Source of the DNA: Candidatus Gallilactobacillus intestinavium
GTDB taxonomy: Bacteria; Bacillota; Bacilli; Lactobacillales; Lactobacillaceae
Direction of reading: 5' to 3'
NCBI GenBank assembly: GCA_017694665.1
Contig: JADIMP010000035.1
Location: 1 to 34,364 of the forward strand
Length of the DNA: 34,364 nucleotides
In this document: positions 25,371-33,170 of the stretch, piece by piece
Layout of the letters: the number at the start of each line of letters is the position of its first letter
Numbering within the stretch: the first letter of the stretch is position 1
Program-made: the position numbers and the translations under genes
The notes under the pieces: model-generated
The model's input: only the letters and a program-made list of their open reading frames with translations
What the model was told of the DNA's origin: nothing
Database searches by the model: none

Positions 25371-26024
25371 TTAAGCTTTTCCCTCCCATTCTAATTTAAA
25401 ATTATTTAAAAAATCTAACATTTCCTGTTGGCGTTTAATAGCTATCTGCTTTGCTGTGGTCGTATTTAATTGATCTTTAATTAATAAAAGTTTTTCATAA
25501 AAATGGTTAATCGTTGTTCCTTTTTCGTTGCGATACTGTTCTTTAGTCAAATTAGTCCTTGGAGAAATACTAGGATCGTACAACACACGTTTATGCACTC
25601 CTCCATAAGTCAAAGCTCGAGCAATTCCTATTGCCCCAATTGCATCTAAACGATCAGCATCTTGCACAATTTGTCCGGCAAAACTCAAATAATAATTTTC
25701 TTTTAAATTTTTACTAAAAGACATATGTGTGATAATATCAACAATTTCATTAATTTCATCCTCAGTAAACAACCATTCACGAAGTCTATTTTTTAAGATC
25801 ATTAAATTTTTTTCAACATCATCAACCAATTTATCATCAATAAAATCATGTAAATATGCAGATGTTAAAATAATTTTTAATTGAATACATCCTTCCTGTT
25901 TAGCAATCTTTTCAGCTAATTTAGCCACTCGTTGTAAATGATTAAAATCATGTCCTGTATGATCATTTTCCGTCTTTGGTTTAATAAATTCGACTATTTT
26001 AAATAATAGATCGTCATTTTGCAT
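25371..26024 (-). CDS. HD-domain phosphohydrolase (YedJ-like)
   Basis: A 217-residue HD-superfamily protein. Visible metal ligands are His25-Asp26 with His29 in Gly-His-Asp-Phe-Asn-His, the HD pair at 59-60 in Tyr-Leu-His-Asp-Phe-Ile-Asp-Asp, and a distal Asp in Gln-Asp-Ala-Asp-Arg-Leu-Asp-Ala-Ile-Gly-Ala. This layout matches the YedJ/YpgQ-type hydrolases, which act on nucleotides or phosphorylated metabolites; the substrate is not predictable here. It starts 5 bases after the DUF1836 gene; a GGAGG lies 13 bases upstream inside that gene. Probably part of a minus-strand set with DUF1836. Confidence 0.9.
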   Translation of the reverse strand: MQNDDLLFKIVEFIKPKTENDHTGHDFNHLQRVAKLAEKIAKQEGCIQLKIILTSAYLHDFIDDKLVDDVEKNLMILKNRLREWLFTEDEINEIVDIITHMSFSKNLKENYYLSFAGQIVQDADRLDAIGAIGIARALTYGGVHKRVLYDPSISPRTNLTKEQYRNEKGTTINHFYEKLLLIKDQLNTTTAKQIAIKRQQEMLDFLNNFKLEWEGKA

Positions 26025-26029
26025 TATTA

Positions 26030-26530
26030 TTACTGAACCTCCATTTTATGTTCAGGTAAACTTGCCAAAATTTGTTGTGTCTTTATTTTATCAACAATCA
26101 TATTTCCTGTAATAATCATTAATTCAGAAATTAAACTATTATTACTAACAACTACTTTTTTACCATGCAAGAGATTATTCAAAATATCGATAAACATATC
26201 GTATGCTTTTTTAGGAAAAATCTGTTGCGTAACACGATTAATAGCTGAACGTATCTCTTCTAAAGAAAAAAGTGATTTTAATAAACTAATCAATAAAATG
26301 TCCGCAATTTGCATCGTTTGATATCGTTTTTTCACTGGTGCCAAAATAACTTTATGCTTTACATAATTATTAACCATAGATGGTGTTATAAGATCTATTT
26401 TTAAATAAGACAAAATTTCATTCACATACTCAATTAATTGATCCATATACAAATTAATTTGTGGCAATTCATTCCATTTCGGTAATGATTTATTTTTTAA
26501 TTGTTTTTGCCATTCACTATATTCCATCAT
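26030..26530 (-). CDS. DUF1836 domain protein (putative HTH regulator)
   Basis: A 166-residue protein matching the DUF1836 pattern: Trp then Leu-Pro-x-Ile-Asn-Leu-Tyr-Met-Asp-Gln-Leu-Ile near residue 23, Ile-Thr-Pro-Ser-Met-Val-Asn-Asn-Tyr-Val-Lys near 48, and Pro-Val-Lys-Lys-Arg-Tyr. The Asn-Asn-Tyr-Val-Lys segment resembles a MerR-like winged-helix recognition region, so DNA binding is plausible. The function of the family is not established. GAGG lies about 9 bases upstream of the first of two adjacent ATGs. It heads a pair with the HD hydrolase. Confidence 0.88.
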   Translation of the reverse strand: MMEYSEWQKQLKNKSLPKWNELPQINLYMDQLIEYVNEILSYLKIDLITPSMVNNYVKHKVILAPVKKRYQTMQIADILLISLLKSLFSLEEIRSAINRVTQQIFPKKAYDMFIDILNNLLHGKKVVVSNNSLISELMIITGNMIVDKIKTQQILASLPEHKMEVQ

Positions 26531-26591
26531 TTATATAACCTCGTTATTTAATTATATAAATAATATAACATAGTTTTAATAACTAGATAAA

Positions 26592-27380
26592 TTAGTTCAA
26601 CTTATCTAATTCTCGATTAATATCATCTATCTGATATCCTTTGCGGTATAAAGCTTGTTTTAATTTTAAAATTTGTTCATATTTATCGTATTTTCGATAT
26701 TTAACCAGGTATTTTTTTATTTCTTTGCGTAATTTAGTCTGTTGTTCTTCATTATCTTGTACAAAATGTACTTGTTCTATAATTTCATTAACTAAATTAA
26801 AACCATATCCCTTAGTTAATAAAAAGTTTTTTAATTTTGTTTGTTGAATTTTAATTGGATATTTACATAATTGCTGAATTTTTTTATTAGCTAAATTTAA
26901 CCCGTTATTTAAAAATAAGTTTTCCTCAAAACTAGTTAAACTTTTTTCAATTATATTTTTAGAAACACCCTTTTGAATTAAATAAGTTTTAATTTTTTCT
27001 GGTCCCTTTTTACCTTCTTTAAGACAGGTTCTTATGTAAGCTAAGCTATATTCTTCATCATTAATTAAATTTAATTTTTCTAACTTACCAATAGTTTCTT
27101 TTATAACATCTTCAGAAATATCTAATTGTTGTAATTTCTTTATTATTTCATTTTTTGTTCTTAAACGACCAGATAAAAAATTTAATGCCTTACTATAAGC
27201 TTTAGAAATTTCATCGTACTGTAAAATTTCTTTTCGTTTTTGATCACTTAATTCCATATCCTTATGAACATTAAATTTAATCAAAGTTCCTTCACTTATT
27301 GAAAAAGCATACTTATCTTGAATATAAACGTTATAACGGCCTTTACGTTTTTGTGCTGCAATTTTACTAATAATTACCAT
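26592..27380 (-). CDS. recX: RecX regulatory protein
   Basis: A 262-residue RecX, within the usual range for Lactobacillales. It carries an N-terminal strand domain (about 1-45) and three-helix repeats. The first has Ala-Leu-Asn-Phe-Leu-Ser-Gly-Arg-Leu-Arg-Thr-Lys near residues 66-77, and a later one has Leu-Ile-Asn-Asp-Glu-Glu-Tyr, both typical. RecX binds RecA filaments and limits recombination. No convincing ribosome-binding site is visible before the ATG, and the gene is divergent from the CNNM/CorC-type gene across a 95-base gap. Confidence 0.92.
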   Translation of the reverse strand: MVIISKIAAQKRKGRYNVYIQDKYAFSISEGTLIKFNVHKDMELSDQKRKEILQYDEISKAYSKALNFLSGRLRTKNEIIKKLQQLDISEDVIKETIGKLEKLNLINDEEYSLAYIRTCLKEGKKGPEKIKTYLIQKGVSKNIIEKSLTSFEENLFLNNGLNLANKKIQQLCKYPIKIQQTKLKNFLLTKGYGFNLVNEIIEQVHFVQDNEEQQTKLRKEIKKYLVKYRKYDKYEQILKLKQALYRKGYQIDDINRELDKLN

Positions 27381-27475
27381 AATTATGTATTAAAATATCT
27401 TTCATATTAGTATAGAATTAATATATATTATATGATATTGAAATGGTTACTTAACCGAGAAATGGGGAATAATTT

Positions 27476-28906
27476 TTGGATAGTGGTCAGATAATCAGAA
27501 ATTTGATCATCGTATTAATCGTTTTTATTTTTGCTGCATTTTTTGTTGCAGCTGAATTTGCTCTAGTACAAACACGACCTAGTGTGTTAGACGAAGAACA
27601 AAAAAAGCGTTCTAAGCCATCACGTAGAATCAAATTAGCTCAACAAATGGTTCACAACCTTAACGAGTATCTATCAACAACTCAAGTAGGAGTTTCGTTG
27701 TGTGGAATTATTTTAGGATGGATCGGTGAAACTACCTTAACGGATATCTTTATTAATTTATTTAAAGATATTAATTTCAATTTAAACACTACTAGTGCAC
27801 ATATTATTGGTGCTGTTTTAGGTGTATTTTTATTAACTTATGCTGAAGTGGTTTTGACAGAAATAACACCCAAAAACATTTCTATAGATATGCCACTAAG
27901 AGTGATGATGCTTGTAGCATTACCTTTACATTACTTTCATATTTTATTTTATCCATTTGTTTGGTTGCTGAATACTTCTGCAAATTGCATTGTTAAAATG
28001 CTAGGTTTAAAACCTGCTTCAGAAACTGAAAACGCTTTTAGTCAATCTGAAATCTTAGCCTTGTCGAAAAATGCTGTTTCTTCTGGTGAATTAGATCAAG
28101 AAGATTACGTATTTATGCAAAGAGCTTTCGAAATGAATGATAAAGTTGCTAGAGACATTATGATTGATCGAACTCAACTAGTGGTTATTGATATTACTGA
28201 TGATATCAAAACAGCTCTACAGGTTTATCTAACAGATCATTACAGTAGAATTCCTGTTGTTGCCGACGGTGATAAAGATAAAATTTTAGGATACGTTTAC
28301 AATTACGATCTAATTCGCCAAAGCCAAATAGACTCTTCAATCAAGGTATCAAAAATTTTACGCAATATTATTACGGTACCAGAAACTATGCCAATACAAG
28401 ATGTTTTAAATCAAATGATTAGAAAACAAGCACCTATTGTTACAGTGGTAGATGAATATGGTGGAACATCAGGAATCGTTACTGATAATGATATCTATGA
28501 AGAATTATTTGGAACAGTACGTGACGAAAACGATGATGTTTCAGATCAATACATTATCAAAGAAAAAAATGGAGTTTACAAAGTTTCTGGTAAAACAACC
28601 CTATATGATTTTCAGAGATATTTCCATAAAGAATTTAAAGCATTTGACGAATCTGAAATTGTTACTTTAGCAGGATTTATTTTAGAAAATGATCCAGAAA
28701 TTCAAAAAGGCGATACTTTTAAACTAGAAAACTTTTCTTTTACTGTTGCTGATTATGAAAATTCTTACATTAACTGGTTTAAAGTTACTTATACAAAAGA
28801 AAAAACAACCAATAATGAATTAAGTGATACAGAAGAAAATGACAACAATCAACTTAAAAAAATAGATACAAAGCAAAAAAATAATAAAAAAGAAGATGGT
28901 TTATAA
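27476..28906 (+). CDS. CNNM/CorC-type membrane protein (hemolysin family, DUF21-CBS)
   Basis: A 476-residue protein with a DUF21 membrane domain (about 1-190, several helices), a CBS pair (about 205-330, including Ser-Arg-Ile-Pro-Val-Val and Asp-Glu-Tyr-Gly-Gly-Thr-Ser-Gly-Ile-Val) and a C-terminal CorC/HlyC transporter-associated domain (about 345-430), then a charged low-complexity tail. Family members are linked to magnesium/cation efflux or to heat and salt tolerance; the hemolysin name is historical. The start is a TTG (27476-27478) with GGGGA 9 bases upstream; the nearby ATG is in another frame. Its stop codon lies in the loop of its own terminator. Confidence 0.9.
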   Translation: MDSGQIIRNLIIVLIVFIFAAFFVAAEFALVQTRPSVLDEEQKKRSKPSRRIKLAQQMVHNLNEYLSTTQVGVSLCGIILGWIGETTLTDIFINLFKDINFNLNTTSAHIIGAVLGVFLLTYAEVVLTEITPKNISIDMPLRVMMLVALPLHYFHILFYPFVWLLNTSANCIVKMLGLKPASETENAFSQSEILALSKNAVSSGELDQEDYVFMQRAFEMNDKVARDIMIDRTQLVVIDITDDIKTALQVYLTDHYSRIPVVADGDKDKILGYVYNYDLIRQSQIDSSIKVSKILRNIITVPETMPIQDVLNQMIRKQAPIVTVVDEYGGTSGIVTDNDIYEELFGTVRDENDDVSDQYIIKEKNGVYKVSGKTTLYDFQRYFHKEFKAFDESEIVTLAGFILENDPEIQKGDTFKLENFSFTVADYENSYINWFKVTYTKEKTTNNELSDTEENDNNQLKKIDTKQKNNKKEDGL

Positions 28907-28918
28907 ACCATCTTTTTT
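28893..28918 (+). terminator. Intrinsic terminator overlapping the end of the CNNM/CorC gene
   Basis: AAGATGGTTT (28893-28902) pairs with AAACCATCTT (28905-28914), followed by a T-run to 28918. The stop codon TAA (28904-28906) begins in the 2-base tip, so the left arm is coding sequence. Confidence 0.85.
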
Positions 28919-28956
28919 AAAATTAAAAACAACATATAAAACGGAGAAAATTTCTA

Positions 28957-29415
28957 ATGACTGAAAATATAATTAACATTCTATATATTTCCATTGAAGG
29001 AAATACTCGCAATTTCATAAAATTATTAACCAATTATGCAAATCAGCAACATGAACTAAATAATGATAATCCTATTATTAATGCAAAAGAAATAACTGAG
29101 CAATCCGATTTTCAACACGAAACCGAAAACTTCTTTGTATTTGTTCCAACATACTTGGACGGTGGAAATGGTATTGACAATGGAGTAAAAGAACTCATGA
29201 CAAATGTATTAGGGGAATACATTGATTTTGGTAATAATGCACAACATTGTATTGGTGTTGTTGGTTCTGGTAATAAGAACTTTAATGAACAATACTGTTT
29301 AACAGCTAGACGCTATGCTGAAAAATTTGATGCACCTTTTCTAGCTGACTATGAGTTACGTGGAAATGATAGTGACGCTAAAAGAATTTACGAAATTTTA
29401 AAAAATAACAATTAA
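28957..29415 (+). CDS. nrdI: NrdI flavodoxin-like protein (class Ib ribonucleotide reductase activation)
   Basis: A 152-residue flavodoxin-fold protein with the NrdI pattern: Ile-Ser-Ile-Glu-Gly-Asn-Thr-Arg-Asn-Phe as the FMN phosphate loop (about 12-21), Val-Pro-Thr-Tyr-Leu-Asp-Gly-Gly-Asn-Gly, and Gly-Ser-Gly-Asn-Lys-Asn-Phe-Asn-Glu-Gln-Tyr-Cys (about 107-118). NrdI generates the superoxide that assembles the manganese-tyrosyl radical cofactor of NrdF. No nrdE, nrdF or nrdH is adjacent, so the gene is detached from the usual operon. The start has a CGGAGA site. A strong shared terminator follows. Confidence 0.93.
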   Translation: MTENIINILYISIEGNTRNFIKLLTNYANQQHELNNDNPIINAKEITEQSDFQHETENFFVFVPTYLDGGNGIDNGVKELMTNVLGEYIDFGNNAQHCIGVVGSGNKNFNEQYCLTARRYAEKFDAPFLADYELRGNDSDAKRIYEILKNNN

Positions 29416-29445
29416 AAAAGGATCTGATTAATCAGATCCTTTTTT
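29414..29445. terminator. Bidirectional intrinsic terminator
   Basis: AAAAAAGGATCTGATT pairs with AATCAGATCCTTTTTT across 29414-29445, a near-perfect palindrome. It ends nrdI and the redox/propeller operon on the minus strand. Confidence 0.93.
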
Positions 29446-29455
29446 ATTATTTTAA

Positions 29456-31264
29456 CTATTTAGAAGTTTGCTCTAAGAAATCACAAATTCCATCATAATC
29501 CATTTCTCCTTGGAATCTTTTAACTTCTCTATTGTTTCTAAATACTGCAACAACAGGGGTTCCTAGTATGTTCATGGTTTTAACTAAATCTCCATTTTTA
29601 TCTACATTAATGTAATATGCATTAAATTCATCAGGAAACTCTTCTTTAAGCGCTTTTTCTAATAAGGGATGTACTTTCTTACAATGTGTACAACGTTCAG
29701 CTCCAAACATAACCAGTTGTGCCTTATTACTATTACCATTTATTATTTCGTCATTAAATTCTTGACTATTTATTTCTTTAAATACATCTCTATTTACATC
29801 AAATAAATGCAAATTCTTTTTCTGAGCTTGTTTAACATCAGATTCGTCTATTGAAGCGACACATAACGCTGCTGATTTATAGTAAGGTAAAGTTCCTTCC
29901 ACATCAATTACCTTTTTAGAACCAAACTTTCCAGCATTAGGTAATCTAAATTCACTATTATTAACAGCATCAATAGCTATTTCTTTAGGTTTTTCTTCTT
30001 GAGGAACATAATCATAAGGATATCTATAAGCACGATAAATCATATTTGATCCACCATCATTGAAGTAAGGAGAAATCCATTCCCAAACGACTTCATAATC
30101 ATTAGTTATTTCAAATACTTTTCCATCTGATCCCTCATTAATCAATGTGTTTCCATTAGGTAATCTTTGTGCATTAGAAATATATGGACTATAAAATTTA
30201 CTACTATCCGTTGGCATCATATGTCCAAGATTTTGAGGAGTAACACTCCAAACTACTTCCATAGTTACTGGATTAATTTCCAATACTCTACTATAATCAC
30301 GTAATGCATTTTCTTTACCAGTAAAACTACCTGGATTAGGAGTGCCATATCCGGCCCAGCCACCATTATCAAACAACATTAGATTTCCTTCACCAGGTAA
30401 GCCTTTAGGAATCATATGAAATGCATGTTGACCTATAATTTGTCCTATTTTTTCAGCATTTTTATCATGCATGAAATCAGGACCCAATTTCCATACTAAA
30501 TGTCCAGTTTCATGATCAACAATGAATAATACATTAGACTCACGAGAATCCATAATAATGTTATTAGGATTAAATCGTTTATCGCCTTGATCGTACCACT
30601 TATTTGGTCCTAAATAACTAGCACAATTGATATGCATGAAATCACCAATACCACCATCAGCTTGTCTTATATTAGGATCTTTATACATAGCATTTTTTGC
30701 AGCTTCATCAAAGCCAAATTCATCAAAATGATCTGCAGCACTCCACTTCCACAGAATATTACCTTCCCAATCGACTTCATACATAATATCATCTAACAAT
30801 TTTTTATCAGAAATTTGTGGATTGTGAATTGTTCTATGAGCTAATATTAAAGTATTTCCATGATCAATAGCAGGATTATCGTTAGGTGAATAATATACTG
30901 TTTGCCCTTCTCTTTGAAAATCATGATGTTGTCTAGCCATCCAACGATGATCACGGCCGGGATCATCAATTTTTTCAAATTTATCAAATTGCCACTCGAT
31001 ATTTCCATCATAATCAACTTGAATTAAATTAACATCATCTTGCATTCCATAATCTGGATGTCGTTCACCTGAAGTTCCAATGATATGTCCTCCAGGTAAC
31101 ATTTTTGGTGGAAATCCTTGTAATTTCCAACGTCGTACTTCATTTCCATTCATATCAAATAATAAAATTCCATGACCGGCAGTTGGAACTAATGTATACC
31201 CGTTATATGCTTTTTCTGGATTATAATAAATTGTTCCTGTTGGATAAACTAATGGTTGTCCCAT
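29456..31264 (-). CDS. Arylsulfotransferase-like beta-propeller fused to thioredoxin
   Basis: A 602-residue, apparently cytosolic two-domain protein with no signal peptide. Residues 1-420 are an ASST-like propeller: six recurring Gly-Asn-x-x-x-Trp-type blade ends lie near 36-47, 85-93, 165-174, 250-260, 331-341 and 387-396. Candidate active-site residues are His211 (His-Ile-Asn-Cys-Ala-Ser), Arg241 (Asp-Ser-Arg-Glu-Ser-Asn), His280 and His283 (Gln-His-Ala-Phe-His), the Phe-Asp-Asn-Gly at 298-301 and His348. The Arg that I recall following Asp-Asn-Gly in proteobacterial AssT is not seen here, so sulfotransferase activity is uncertain. Residues about 510-600 are a complete thioredoxin domain: Cys525-Thr-His-Cys528 and cis-Pro570. 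The start has a strong GGAGTG site. Last gene of the operon, 27 bases after the reductase. Confidence 0.8.
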   Translation of the reverse strand: MGQPLVYPTGTIYYNPEKAYNGYTLVPTAGHGILLFDMNGNEVRRWKLQGFPPKMLPGGHIIGTSGERHPDYGMQDDVNLIQVDYDGNIEWQFDKFEKIDDPGRDHRWMARQHHDFQREGQTVYYSPNDNPAIDHGNTLILAHRTIHNPQISDKKLLDDIMYEVDWEGNILWKWSAADHFDEFGFDEAAKNAMYKDPNIRQADGGIGDFMHINCASYLGPNKWYDQGDKRFNPNNIIMDSRESNVLFIVDHETGHLVWKLGPDFMHDKNAEKIGQIIGQHAFHMIPKGLPGEGNLMLFDNGGWAGYGTPNPGSFTGKENALRDYSRVLEINPVTMEVVWSVTPQNLGHMMPTDSSKFYSPYISNAQRLPNGNTLINEGSDGKVFEITNDYEVVWEWISPYFNDGGSNMIYRAYRYPYDYVPQEEKPKEIAIDAVNNSEFRLPNAGKFGSKKVIDVEGTLPYYKSAALCVASIDESDVKQAQKKNLHLFDVNRDVFKEINSQEFNDEIINGNSNKAQLVMFGAERCTHCKKVHPLLEKALKEEFPDEFNAYYINVDKNGDLVKTMNILGTPVVAVFRNNREVKRFQGEMDYDGICDFLEQTSK

Positions 31265-31291
31265 AATTTGATCACTCCTTCACATAAAAAA

Positions 31292-32464
31292 TTACAAATT
31301 AACTATTTGATCTAAAGTTTTTCGGTTATATAAAGCAACTGCTAAATTGCTATCAATATTTAGCTTATTAAACAAAATTTTCTGTTTAGTAATATCGATT
31401 AAATTAACGTTATATTCATCTTTATATTTATTTTCTATATTTTTCAATTCATTTACAGAATCATCGTCATATGGAGAATAAAAGACTATTGCCTGTTTAC
31501 CTCCATTACTAAAAATTTCTTCTAAATTTCTTACTTCTTTTAAGTAGTTTTCCACACTAACTTCAGCAATAGCACCATCTGCAGCAGCAGTTATCACTTG
31601 TCTTAGTGGTGTTTGTGTACAATCTCCAATAGCAAAGACACCAGATACATTTGTTTCTTTATTTTTATCTACTAAGATATATCCATTATCATCTCTATTA
31701 ATTAAATTATCTAAAAAGTCTGTTTGGGGAATCATTCCAACAAAAGAGAAAACACCATCAGCTTCTTCTTTATATTCTTCGCCAGTTAAAACATTTTTTA
31801 CAATTACACTATTAACATGATTTGTTCCCTTAATAGCAGATAATGTAGAATTCCATAAGAATTCAATTTTAGGATTATTTAATGCTTCTCTACGATCTAC
31901 TTCGTTACAATCTAAAATTCCTTGATCATGCATTACCGCAACAGAAACTTTACTTGCATATTTAGTTAATAAAATAGCATTTTCAATAGCTTGGTTTCCA
32001 GAACCCAACACAAAAACATGCTTATTTTCATAAAAAGCAGCATCACAAGTTGCACAATAAGAAACTCCATTACCAGTAAATTCACTTTCTCCAGGTAGTC
32101 CAAGTTGTCTTGGCTTAGATCCAACATTAATAATTATGGACTTAGTTAAAAAATTACCCTTACGCTTTGTTTCAACTATACGGATACCATCATCTCTAAC
32201 AGAAATACCAGTTACTTTTGTTGTCAAAAAAGAAACTGAAGAATTTTCTTTTGCATGTGAATAAAATTTATCCATTAATTCTTGTCCAGATATATGTGGA
32301 TTACCAGGATAATTTTCTATATCCAAACTGTCAGTTATTTGTCCACCAACTGCTCCTTTTTCGATAATCAACGTTTTTAATTCTGCTCTTCCTGCATATA
32401 TGCCAGCTGATAGTCCACCTGGACCACCACCAATTATTATTAAGTCATAAACATCATTTTCCAA
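31292..32464 (-). CDS. Thioredoxin-reductase-like flavoprotein with degenerate thioredoxin-like tail
   Basis: A 390-residue protein, about 80 longer than ordinary TrxB. FAD motifs are Gly-Gly-Gly-Pro-Gly-Gly (12-17) and Gly-Val-Phe-Ala-Ile-Gly-Asp-Cys (275-282), and the redox pair is Cys137-Ala-Thr-Cys140. The nucleotide domain keeps Gly-Ser-Gly-Asn-Gln-Ala (154-159), but where NADPH enzymes have His-Arg-Arg-x3-Arg it has Met-His-Asp-Gln-Gly-Ile-Leu (178-184), so NADPH specificity is doubtful. Residues about 322-390 resemble a thioredoxin fold (strand Ala-Ile-Val-Phe-Tyr-Ser-Pro), but Tyr-Asp-Asp-Asp replaces the Cys-x-x-Cys and the cis-Pro is missing. The start is TTG (32462-32464) with GAGG 7 bases upstream. 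It lies between the Crp/Fnr-like gene and the propeller-thioredoxin gene, its likely partner. Confidence 0.85.
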   Translation of the reverse strand: MENDVYDLIIIGGGPGGLSAGIYAGRAELKTLIIEKGAVGGQITDSLDIENYPGNPHISGQELMDKFYSHAKENSSVSFLTTKVTGISVRDDGIRIVETKRKGNFLTKSIIINVGSKPRQLGLPGESEFTGNGVSYCATCDAAFYENKHVFVLGSGNQAIENAILLTKYASKVSVAVMHDQGILDCNEVDRREALNNPKIEFLWNSTLSAIKGTNHVNSVIVKNVLTGEEYKEEADGVFSFVGMIPQTDFLDNLINRDDNGYILVDKNKETNVSGVFAIGDCTQTPLRQVITAAADGAIAEVSVENYLKEVRNLEEIFSNGGKQAIVFYSPYDDDSVNELKNIENKYKDEYNVNLIDITKQKILFNKLNIDSNLAVALYNRKTLDQIVNL

Positions 32465-32473
32465 TTTTGTGCC

Positions 32474-33151
32474 TCACTCATTAACTATTTTTTCTAACCC
32501 TTTTTTATTTAGAATATATATATTATTACGGTCATAGGATATTAGATCTTCGTTGCTCATTGAATTTAACTCTTTATTTAAAGAACTTCTCTTTACATTT
32601 AAAATATCAGCAAATACCTTTTGATTAACAGGCATCGGTACTTTGTCGTCATTCCATGAATTCATCTTAAGTATATAGAAACTTATTTTTTCTCTAATTG
32701 TTTTTAAGTTTAAACAACTAATTCTAATTTGATCTTTATATCCTCTTTGAGACATATATTTAATCAAAGCTAAATTAATTTTTTGATTATGCTTAACTAT
32801 ATTCAAAAAATCATTAGCATCCATCCAAATAATAGATGAAGGTTGAAGACAAACTAAGTCGTATTTAAATAAATTTATATTATTGATAACCAAATACTCA
32901 GGAAATATATCTTTGGCAAAGAAGACGGATTTATTAATCACATCTCCTTTTTTATTAATTGTGCACGCACCCAAAACACCTTTAATAAGAAAACCTATTT
33001 TCTTAACTTGGGAATAATTTTCATAAAAAATAGACTCATTTTTCTTATAACTACGTTCACTTAAATTAACATCTTTAAGTATTACTTTTAAATCATTGAG
33101 GGATAAATTTTCAAACAACTTATTATTTAACAACTTAGCTATCTCAACCAT
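32474..33151 (-). CDS. Crp/Fnr-family transcriptional regulator
   Basis: A protein of 225 residues from the chosen start, with a cyclic-nucleotide-binding-like beta-barrel (about 10-125), a dimer helix (about 115-140) and a winged helix with recognition segment near 175-195 (Asn-Gln-Lys-Val-Phe-Ala-Asp-Ile-Leu-Asn-Val-Lys-Arg-Ser-Ser). It lacks the N-terminal cysteine cluster of oxygen-sensing Fnr; its three cysteines are Cys63, Cys101 and Cys146, so a thiol-based signal is possible but not shown. I cannot see the Arg/Glu cAMP-binding pair. A GTG at 33161-33163 extends the frame, but the ATG at 33149-33151 has an AGGTGG site 9 bases upstream. It sits within the operon, 7-20 bases after the antiporter gene, and probably controls it. 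Confidence 0.85.
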   Translation of the reverse strand: MVEIAKLLNNKLFENLSLNDLKVILKDVNLSERSYKKNESIFYENYSQVKKIGFLIKGVLGACTINKKGDVINKSVFFAKDIFPEYLVINNINLFKYDLVCLQPSSIIWMDANDFLNIVKHNQKINLALIKYMSQRGYKDQIRISCLNLKTIREKISFYILKMNSWNDDKVPMPVNQKVFADILNVKRSSLNKELNSMSNEDLISYDRNNIYILNKKGLEKIVNE

Positions 33152-33170
33152 AATATCTACCACCTAACTA

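Noticed and set aside
27381..27475. Regulatory element in the recX/CNNM gap
   Set aside because: The gap is AT-rich with several TATA-like strings, and no -35 and -10 pair or dyad stands out.
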